NCBI RefSeq assembly: GCF_900496995.4 | Contig: NC_044018.1 | Location: 7,774,501-7,838,500 of the forward strand | Source: Aquila chrysaetos chrysaetos | Taxonomy: Eukaryota > Chordata > Aves > Accipitriformes > Accipitridae | Direction of reading: 5' to 3' | DNA length: 64,000 bases | Shown here: positions 34,640 to 44,042 of the stretch, one piece after another | Layout of the letters: every line of letters starts with the position of its first letter | Numbering within the stretch: position 1 is the first letter of the stretch | Program-made: the position numbers and the translations under genes | The notes under the pieces: model-generated | Told to the model about the DNA's origin: nothing | What the model saw: only the letters and a program-made list of their open reading frames with translations | The model's database searches: none

Positions 34640-35302
34640 GTAGCCCGCAGTCAACATGAGTGGACCGGAGTACGCTCCCTTTAAGCCACTACAGTATTTG
34701 CATGTTACCGTAGACACCTATAGTAAATATATTCTCGCTACAGCGCACAGGAAGCAGAATAGCTTGGCGGTTGTACAACACTGGCGTGCTTGCATAGCCC
34801 AGCTGGGGATTCCACGACAGATCAAGATGGATAATGGTACAGCTTATACTGCGGAAAAGGTGAAACGATTTTGTGCAATCTGGGGTATAGCCCTTGTACA
34901 TGGCATTCCTTATAACAGCACCGGCCAGACCATTGTAGAACGAGCACATCGAACCTTAAAGACCCTGCTAGATTGTCTTAGGGAGGGGGACCAGGCGGAG
35001 CCCTCCTGCTTACGGGATAATTCACCTGTTCTCCGTGCACAGCGTCTCCTGTTAACTGCGTTAACTTCATTAAATCAGACAATTCGGGGGACCTGGACCA
35101 GACGACGGTGCAACGACATTTTACGACTACGGAAGAGAAAGACCCCTACCCGTTGGTCCGTGTGCGTGATCCCCAGACATGCCAATGGGACGGACCGTTT
35201 GAGCTGCGTTGCCTCAGGCGGGGGTACGCCTGTGTACAGACACCTGAAGGGCTACTGAAATGGGTCCCTAGTCGCATGGTTCGTCCTGTCCTAACCTCAT
35301 AG
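34640..35302 (+). pseudogene. pol: pol remnant: integrase core and C-terminal domain
   Basis: The frame open from 34656 has the integrase pattern: V-T-V-D-T (Asp at 34713-34715), K-M-D-N-G (Asp at 34830-34832) and V-E-R-A (Glu at 34938-34940), with 35 residues between the last two. The first catalytic Asp, expected 57 residues before the second, is replaced by Ser at residue 2 of this frame. A frameshift near 35085 moves to the frame of 35108-35302, which holds the DNA-binding C-terminal domain (R-G-Y-A, W-V-P-S-R). The zinc-binding N-terminus and the reverse transcriptase are absent. Confidence 0.85.
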
Positions 35303-35304
35303 TG

Positions 35305-35640
35305 TTTTGAGTGTTTTTTCTTTACAGATTGCTGTTATCCTTTCCTGGCTTGTGATGTCTTGGGTATCTGCTACGAATTTCTGACGCTGGAGCAATTAAT
35401 AAACAAGATAACAGAACTGCAGAAGCAAGAAGGCGCTGCAAGACCTTTATAGCAATTAAGAAAACTGTCATTTCGGCTTAGAACATTTAGCTGCGGGATG
35501 GGGACTTAGGAGTTGGTTTGTATCTTTGTTAAAAATCGGGGTTTCTTTTATTCTTGTGTATTTTATTAGGTATAATGTTGCTTTTACTGTGTTTAATTAA
35601 TTGTGTTCATATATCTTGTAGGTCACCTTAGCCAACATAA
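35305..35640 (+). pseudogene. env: env remnant 3: splice acceptor, leader and membrane-anchor piece
   Basis: Just after the integrase end lies TTTTTTCTTTACAG (to about 35328), a strong acceptor in the usual place for env mRNA. It is followed by a hydrophobic signal-peptide-like frame of about 15 residues. A little later (about 35475-35590) a membrane-proximal and hydrophobic segment appears. Nearly the whole Env between them is deleted. Confidence 0.5.
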
Positions 35641-36349
35641 CAGGTCAAGATTCTCTGTGCACTGCAACCACATCACAAAGCCCGTGAACCAATAGACAGG
35701 ATGGCTATGACTCGTGCGGCACGTCTGGCCAGCGACCGCATGTGCCATAGGCTCCCTATGTTTCAACTGAGGCAAATTTTAGCACCCGCTGGCCACGTGT
35801 GCTGAAATCTGTTCCTCTGCAAATGTACAAATACCGGGATTTTCCGAAGAGCATCGGGCTGGTGTACAGCAAGGCCATCGTTGCCTCTGTGGGGACGCCC
35901 ACGTAAAGCTGGCACCTACCGATTGCTGGGCTGAGTTCGCGGATGGTGGTGACTAGATCTGCTAATACTCTTCTAATAGAAAAAGGGAGGGGGAATTGTT
36001 GTGGGAACATATTTAGCTAACGGTCACAAGAGCATTCCAGACGCCTTTAGAAGGCCTTGAACAGAATAAACAAGAAGACAAAAATAAGAAAGATACCAAT
36101 TAGAAAAACACAGGTGCATATTCCACGATAAAGAGAACTTGGCACAAACAACCTCAATTTGGCAGTTTATCTTGACCAATTAGACTGAGATAAGTCTCGT
36201 ATGTTTAGTTAGTATGACCAATTATATTTTATGTTTATGCGCGTGTGCAGTGTTGATGCAGCCAATCATTGAGTGCAACTGGACGCGTGGACAGTGCATG
36301 AATAGTGTGTGTAACCAATGGGAGCTAGTTGGACATGAGGAGGGGGAGA
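35641..36349 (+). other. 3' untranslated part of the provirus with two polypurine tracts
   Basis: There is no recognisable gene. An internal polypurine tract at 35979-35994 (AAAAAGGGAGGGGGAA) is followed by TTGTTGTGGGAAC, resembling another U3 start. The tract used for the outer LTR is AGGAGGGGGAGA at 36338-36349. Confidence 0.6.
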
Positions 36350-36579
36350 TGTAGGGAACACCGTTCGGAAGATCTCGCGATGTCACGGAAAGGTAGAAGG
36401 CTAGTCGTCGCCTCCCTATGACATATCAGTAATCCCACCTACCGTTGTTAGTATAAAAGGAATTAACTGCGCAATAAAGGACGGAGTTGGCACTCACACC
36501 ATGTGTGTTATCTGTCTCTTCCCTGGTCCAGGCCGACCAGTGATCTAATCGCGGCACCTTGATATGTAGCACTGCTACA
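36350..36579 (+). repeat. 3' LTR of the mosaic provirus
   Basis: Identical by eye to the 5' LTR over all 230 bases, including the TATA box and AATAAA. It is followed by GCCTT, matching the 5 bases before the 5' LTR. Confidence 0.95.
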
Positions 36580-36584
36580 GCCTT

Positions 36585-39500
36585 AAACTATTTAGAGTTG
36601 AAGGTTAAAGATAACAGACAGACAGGTGAGGATTATTGGACAGAAATATTAGAATCATTAGACAACTGATGCAGTTTTAGTGACTCTGCAGTAGATCAGC
36701 AAATTGTTGTAGGTTTCCCTTACCAAAGCAAGAAGCAGCATGAAAGCAAGACAAACCTTGCATGAAAATTCAGGTGAAGCTTTAATGGCTGATAGTATGG
36801 TCTCTTTTCATAGTCGATTGATTTCGGCTCAGGCTTGAACTCTGTTAAACTTTAATGTGACTTGCTCTGAAAGACTAACCACTCTTCAAAAATAACTTTC
36901 AAGTGCAGAAAAACCCTAGATCTAAAAGGTCAACTCAGTTTTGGTGAAAGACTGCAAAACTAGACCCCACCCCCTGAATGCAACAACTTCAAGCCACTGA
37001 TTGGAGGTACAGCACAATGTTGTTACTTGCAGCAGCTGGGCGAAGAGTTTGTCTTTGCTTCTGTTGCCTCTGATGGAAAAATCCGGCAGAATGTCAGGCA
37101 GAGGGGGGCAGTAGCGCCTCAAACTGTCAGCATTGCATATGTGGAGAGAGAGTCACAGTCAGGGGAAACTTCCGTGTTTCATCAACACAGAGCTTTCGTG
37201 TAAACTTCCATAAACCTGCTTAAAACCAGAGTGATCTGTTTGCTCTGCCAACGAATCCCTGATTTTATTAATTATGTTATTAATCATATGTTTACTTTAC
37301 TCTCTTATACTGTTTTTCCTGTCTTTATCATAGTACTTAATTCCTCTATAGCATGCCTGTGTCCTTCCAGAAATGTCTGAATCTGAAAAACTTTCCTTTT
37401 CACGGCAGCTCACAAAATGTTCTGAAAGATCTGAGAAGATTAATTTCAAAGTTGATTGTTATATCATTCAACCCTTAAAAGCAACATGTAATTCCAGAGA
37501 ACCTCACAAAATTTGGGTAAGAGGTACACTATGAGGTATGCTATTTAAGAGTGGCGCTGGTTCCTGGATTCCAGTCTCACCAGTTGCTGGCATCTGAACG
37601 TATGATCCCCCAAGGCCCCTCTATTTCCCACACTTGTTTCTCCCCAAATCACCTAAATCTCTGTCTTTCCCCACCTTTGGTTCCTCTCCTAAACATTCCG
37701 TAATAAATCCTGTGCAATCCTAAAATGCTCTTTGCCTGCATCCTATAAAGTGCAGCACACCCCCAAGGCAGTAACCCCCATAGTCCCGGAGGGCTGCTCC
37801 CAAGACACACCTTGATGCGTTTCGCGCCTGGCCCCTGGGGCTGATGGCTCTGCTGGGACTGCCCTGGGAAAGGCCCCAGTCTTTGATGGGCTGGTGGCCC
37901 CAGTGATAAGTAGCTGGGCTGGGTATTATTTGCTCTTCCCCACCATTGTCTCCCTGTTGGCATGCACATGAGCTGTTATCACATAACCTAACAACACGTA
38001 CCCAATGACATGTTTCTAGCACCTAAAATTGAAAGCTTTGGGAAAAAATGCATTTATAACAAATGCAGTAGGGATACCAGCCTATTGGGATTTGACTGGC
38101 TTCTTGGCTTGCATTAAAACATGAGTGTGGAGAAACAAATGCATCTGAAATGAACTTGCAGCTCTGGTTTACCAAGGTATTATTTACTAATTACAGCATA
38201 AGGATTGCAAATTGCAACAAATAACCTTGCTTAATGCTACTACTCTGTTACTGTCAGCACTTGAAACTTATGAAATTCATGTGTACTTGAATGTTTCTGC
38301 CTGCCTGCGCTGCAGTTAGGTTTTGCAAGTAAAACTCTTGTGTCTGCTCAGCAGTTGGCAGAATATTATTTGCCATAATTCAGTCTGCATGAGTCAGCAC
38401 TGCCTTCCTTCACAACACATTCTGGCCTGTCCGGAAATCTATTTTCTCTATGGTTACATAGATGTTCTATAAATCTCAGAATAATTTCAGTATGGTTAGC
38501 CAAACGAGCCTTTGCCACTCTTCAAACAAATGCAGTCCAGCTCGCCATCCCCTACAAAATAATATCTGTGCTTGGCAGGGACAAACTTGGGAGACAAATA
38601 TTTTATTTTATACAACTATTAAGTAGCAGAAAATCCTGCAAATGAATACAGTAGCATGCACCATTTGTTCTTTTAAGAACTGTGTGGGTTTCTGGTTAAG
38701 AATCTAAACCAGCATCTCCAGAAGTACTATTTTTGATGCAGTGTGTGCTTTGTGCCTTCTATGCCTTTTTGATAAATTATCACTCAGAATCAACATCAGA
38801 AATGCACCACCCCTGTTGTGTTAGGTGTGGAAAGTAAATGTTAACTCGTCCCTTTGTTTATCCCATTGTGTTTTGTGCTTCCAGGTTTAAATAAAGACCT
38901 AGGCTAAAGACAGTATCTAGCCTTTGCTCAAAAGGAAGAAAATGGTTGAATACTGATGTAAAAATGAAACCTGGCAGCATCATTGCTTCTGTATTAGCTG
39001 AAGGAAAAAGAGGATGCACAAAAGGAAATTTAGCATGAATAATAGAGTTGAATCTAATAAAGGGGTCAGAGCTGTCACTCATCACATAGGTGTGGCTGTT
39101 TCTAAGTAGTTCTTTATAGCTGGGACAACAAACTGGACTCTCCAGATGAGGAAATGCCTCTCATTAGCAAGAAAAATTAAACAGGACACCACATGAGGAA
39201 CCTGTGCAGATCACTATGCTGCAATTACTGCTTTTTGACCATTCAGAAATAGTTGTTGCTTTACTTCACATTCCTTGATCCCTGAACTGTACACAAAGCA
39301 TGACTTATTCTTGGCAGTAATTGAGTTCTGGTGTTCATTTATGTCCTGGCTTAACTTTATATGATTTAAACATACCCTCGCAGAAACATGTCTGTCAACA
39401 AGCTTAGACACTGCCTGGTCAGAGGGCTTGGATAGGGAGAATAAAGCATTCACTTCTGATGTGTTTTCCTGCAGCACAGCAGAGAAAATAGGCAATATTA

Positions 39501-42500
39501 TGGAGTAAACTGAGAGCAGGGAAGAAGTCATATTACCTACTGTCACTCAGTTCAGGCTAAGCAACTTTATTCATGATCTCTTGCTATCAGTGGAGATCTT
39601 CCCTTGTTGCTCTAAAGATAGCAAAATTGCCTGTAGCAGGAAATCGAGGACAGAGTACAGGTAATGATTAAAAAGTAAAGCCTTAATGTGAAAATTGAGT
39701 TGCTTTTAATATTTATAATTTCTCCATCTTCATTATATCTTGTTAGCTTTTGCTGTTGTATGTTGGTTTTGGCTAAGATATGACAAGGATGTGCAGGATA
39801 GTAAATGATAACGTAGTAATACTAGAGGATGAGACATTGCTTATAGTAAATCCTTTTCTGCTTCTCCCACGCATTTCATCTTAATTGGTCTCTTCTGGGT
39901 AGCTGCTGTGCTGCAACCCTGCCCCTATATCTGGAACAAGTCTCTATGCTATCATACCATCGGTTTCTTCTCCTTTCAGCTGTCTTTTCTATTATTCATC
40001 AGTTATTATTGAGTAATTTCCCTTACCTTAATGGCTTTCTGAGACAAACAAATTAATTCCTGCAGTTTTAAGTTGCTTTGCCACTGTCTACTCCTTGCTA
40101 GAAGGGTACTAACTGCCACTAAGAGGGGCCTTCTGTTTCACCTGGTGCTTGACATCAGCCCCCAAAACTGCGTGCTGAAGCTTGCAAAAAGCTCTCTCCC
40201 CAAACCCCAAGATGCCCAAAGGCAGCATCTGCAACAGTGCCTTTAGAAACTCCACCTTCATAAAAGTAGAATGTTTTTCTTTTGAACCTACTTCAAGCAG
40301 TAGTCAAACTCTGAATGGAAACAAATTTCATTCTAGCAAACAGAGGACATAATTCTTCATTTTAAAGAAATGGTAATGCAGTTACTAATTAAAACAAAAA
40401 ATTTAGATACAGTAGATGTAACACTAGTTTGTGCCTCAGACATAACTAAAAAAACATCTTTGTAAGGGTCTGCTCAGGTTGGGTAAGAGTTAGTTCAGCT
40501 TCACTTTAAGGATGCATTTTTTATAGCTCTCACTAAACTTTGGATGTCTACATGCTCCAGTTCCAAGGAAGAGTGAGTGAGTGACTGAGGGGCTGCTGTA
40601 TTCAAATGTGTCTTCACAGCAGCCTGTGAGTCCTGCTCCTCTTCCTGCTAATTAATTAATCTTACAGATATTTATTGTTCTAATATCTCTGATTAGCTCT
40701 GGTTGTTTGTGGTAATGCAGATGAAACAGCATTCAGTTTGTCTAGAATAAGAATACATAAAGCTTTGATACGTTAATTTTTTACACAAGGTTTTCTCTCT
40801 AGGGAATGAGCTGAATTTTGCATTCTCTCCAACTTCTCCCTTCCCGGGCAACAAAGCTCGCAGTATTGCCGGTTTTCCTGGCTTTGGTTTTGTATCAAAG
40901 GAGGTATTAGGCAACATCTGTAGTTATCTCAAAATGAGGTACATTGCTGCTTTTCTATAGCGATCTCACATAACATTACTAACACAGATGGGTCCTTCAC
41001 CGTACATATTTACAGAATCAAGTATCCCAATGTCCTTTATACACTTCCTGCTTTGTGCACTTTGTCACCTCAAAGGCAATGGTTAAGCACTATGTTTGGT
41101 TGTCATTTTTTTAAAGTAAGTTCAATAACTTATCTTCAGATGGCAGCATGTTTTCAGGCAGGAGTAGAGAAGCAATTCGGGATTTTTTTCAGTGTCATAT
41201 AAGGGGTCTCATTCCCAGTAGTGAAAAAGGCATATGTATCTCCTTTCATATGCACAGACTGGCAAATCTGCATATTAAAAAAAAAGCCACTATTGACTTT
41301 ATTTAGCATATGAATTATCTAGTGGGGGGGGAGAGGAATGTTTAACAGTAAGAACACAAAATATATCAAAATATGTAATTAATTGTTGTAAATATTGTTA
41401 GGGTACAAAGTTGCATGTACTGTTCTAAGGTGGTATTCAAAGTTAAGATGTTACAGCTTCCAGGTATCTCCCTTGTTTCTGCGGAAGTTTGCAACAGAGG
41501 CAATGGAGGCAGCAAAGCAGGTGATGAGAGTCACTAAAGGTCATATTCTAGCCTAGCCATAGGTTTAAGTAGTTGCAGAACTGTATATAAAATTAAAATC
41601 AACTAAACATACATTAAAACTCAGCCCCTGTATGATTCATCTTCCCTTCAATCATGTGCACAAAACGCATGCTGTACCACATACCTGGCCGCCAGCACCA
41701 CTTCCCAACTCTCCCCACCTCAGTTTTCCGCATGGCCTTTTGGCCAGTGGGACGAATGTCATACAGTACATGGCCCAAGTCCGTTTGCTTGGTGGGACCT
41801 GGTGGTAACATCAATTATGGAAGAAAAGAGCCAAGAGGTTCCTTGAGAAGACACCTAGTTCAATGTTCAAGGCAGGATCAGCTGTATTTACCGCACTCCT
41901 CACAGGTATCTGTCTAACCTGTTCTTAGAGACTTTTATTGACAGATTTTTCCACCGCCCTTCCCAGTACTTAACTACTGCAATCAGTAACCTGATCTTTT
42001 TTCTTCCTATGAGAAGTAACATGTTTATCTGGTTTATTGTTATCTCGATCCGATCCTCACTACAATAGCCTTTATGAACCTGTAGACTGTTATGTCTGAT
42101 GCAAGCACTTATCTTCAATCCCAAGCAGGCTGTAGGTGTTGCCTACACAACAAAGTCACATTTAGAACTATGCTATATCACTATAATGTGTACTAAATGT
42201 ATTAAAGACTGCGTTTTAAGAGACATTAGAAAGTAATTAAAATGAAAAATGTCAGATGAGAGACTTTTTAACTGGCCTCCAGAGGAGTCTGTTCTTGACC
42301 CAGGGCTGCTCTGTTATCTCAGTCAATTATTTGGAATTAAATGAAGCACTGCTCATGAAATCTGCAGATGCCTTCAAAACAGCCGAAGGCCACCTGGGCT
42401 GGGGGCCACTGAGTGATTTAAATCACAAAGTCAGCAAGTGTCCCTTGAACAACATGTGTTTTAATCCACCTACATGGCAAATATCTATGCATCAAAGACG

Positions 42501-43480
42501 AAGTAGCTGGCTGTGCATGGGAACAAAAATACAAAGCATGCTTTTGGGCTGGGAGCAAGGAATGAAAATAGTGTCTTCAAAAGCATTGGATCAGATGAGG
42601 GCTGAGGAGATCACGAGGGATAAATGCATGAATACAAGCTGCCAACGCAATGTGGCAGCTGTAACAGCAAATGCAAACGTTAAATGTCTAAGCAAAAATA
42701 CTGAAGAGTAGTATGTGCTAGTATGTGGCTATGACCATTACATGGCACAGTAACGTGACTATTCTGGAGTCACGATGAATGATAAAAGGTGTAACAAACT
42801 GGAAAGGCTCATTAAGAACCCAGAAGAACGAGTCGGTGGAAAAATCTGCTCTGTATGAAGGTGGTATGTAATTATCTACACAGCAAAAACATAGCAGAAA
42901 GGCGCTGTAGTCTTCTGTACATAGCAAGATCCACTCACTGAAGAAGGAAAATGTTTAATGTTTAAAAATGATGGCATTTTTCATGCCTTTCCCTTCTCTA
43001 GGACTCTTTAATTTTTGAAAACGTAAATCCCTGAAACCCTACATATTTCACTATGCTGAGCAGTGCCTGGCGTGAGACGAATTTAGTTCCCCGTGCCAGC
43101 CGCCTCCTGCCCGGTGCCGCCGGTGGAACACGCTTACCACTGAGGAGCACCAGCAGGCACTCCCAAGGGTACCATCATCCCTCTCCCAGGGGTGCCCAGC
43201 GTGGAAAAATTAGCTTAATCTGGGCGTCCTGCCTGCGCAGAACGGTCAAAGCAGTGGCATTAGCTTTTCAGCTTCCACAAGGAACTAACAGTCGAGATAG
43301 GACTGAGATTAGAGTTTGTTACCCTTTTTTTCTAAACATACAGCTAGAAAACTAAAGAAGTAGTAATTTATGGAGCAGATGGGGAGGCAGCGGTTGGAAT
43401 CAACAGTGAGAAAAATTTCAGTAAGGATGTGGTGAATTTTCTGTCAGTTAAGGTCTTTAAACGGCAGCTTACTACTTGGC
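36585..43480. other. Intergenic region between the provirus and ITSN2
   Basis: About 6.9 kb with no supported gene. The ORFs are short and lack family signatures. The only repeat recognised is an old CR1 piece near 41.9 kb. 37500-37970 is C-rich but unassigned. Confidence 0.5.
41840..42120 (-). mobile_element. Old CR1/LINE fragment
   Basis: Plus-strand words such as CAGGATCAGCTGTATTTACC, TCTAACCTGTTCTTAGAGAC and CAGTAACCTGATC follow the order of the antisense 3' part of old CR1 copies. It is strongly diverged. Confidence 0.5.
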
Positions 43481-43939
43481 AGGAATCATCCTGCAGAGCA
43501 CACGGCACCGACCGGCGCTTGCAGCGGGGCTCGCTGCGTGGGATCCCGGCGTGCTGTGCCGCAAAGGTCAGGCCGGGCGCCGGTAACAGGTCTGTCTTTC
43601 CCACCTCCGGGTCCCAGCACTACTCCTTGGCTAGCTTGGGCCAGACCCGGGAGGCGGCACCCCCGGGCAAGGCGACCCTTCACTGAGGCGCCGGCCTTGC
43701 GCCCCAAGCGCTGATGCCCCCCTCGCCCGGGGCTGCCCGCCCGCCCGCCCGCCCGTTCCCCCCTGCCCGCCCGTTCCCCCCTCGGGATGCGGTCGTGCTC
43801 CGCCAAGCGACCGCCGCCGCCCCCACGCCCTCGCCCCGCGACTGCCGGGCGCGGCGCCGGCACCCAGCGGCGCCCTCGGCCCGTGCCCGCCGGCCCCGGC
43901 TCCCTCCCCCGCTCTTCCTTCCCGGGCGGCCCCCGCCTC

Positions 43940-44042
43940 CGCCGCCATGTTGTGGGGCTGACGCCGCCGCGGGAGGCGGAGGAGGAGGAGGCAGCGGCGG
44001 CGGCAGCCCTTGCGGAGCCGGCGCTGACGGGCAGCGCAACAG
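43940..44042 (+). other. ITSN2: ITSN2 noncoding exon 1 (inferred, 5' end unknown)
   Basis: A strong donor, CAACAG/GTACAAG at 44043, closes a GC-rich stretch in the centre of the CpG island. Splicing from here to 58638 would make the ITSN2 leader. A second donor, GCGAG/GTGAGG near 44882, could serve an alternative first exon. Confidence 0.45.
43942..43951 (+). promoter_or_regulatory. YY1-type site overlapping a tiny uORF
   Basis: CCGCCATGTT fits the YY1 consensus, which commonly sits just downstream of CpG-island start sites. The ATG inside it opens a 4-codon uORF (M-L-W-G) before TGA. Confidence 0.45.

Larger units (their letters stand above)
30957..36579 (+). mobile_element. Defective mosaic provirus, alpharetrovirus-like LTRs and primer site
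   Basis: Two direct LTRs (30957-31186 and 36350-36579), each 230 bp, read as identical by eye. They have TGTA...TACA ends. A tRNA-Trp-type primer site follows the first and a polypurine tract (AGGAGGGGGAGA, ending 36349) precedes the second. Both flanks show GCCTT (30952-30956 and 36580-36584). The inside is about 5.2 kb and lacks protease, reverse transcriptase and any complete gene. In order it holds Gag matrix/capsid pieces, a Pro-rich Gag-like piece, Env surface and membrane pieces, an ERVL-type LTR fragment, an Env tail with its own polypurine tract, U3, R and A16, an integrase piece, an Env leader and tail, and a further polypurine tract. Such an element can move only with proteins supplied by a helper. 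Confidence 0.92.

Noticed and set aside
30957-36579. A functional endogenous retrovirus
   Set aside because: No open gag, pol or env survives, protease and reverse transcriptase are missing, and integrase lacks its first catalytic Asp. Only the LTRs and cis-acting sites look usable.
42256-42711. 151-codon plus-strand ORF
   Set aside because: It vaguely recalls decayed reverse-transcriptase text but has no clear motif. There is no promoter, splice structure or homologue I recognise, so it is not called as a gene.
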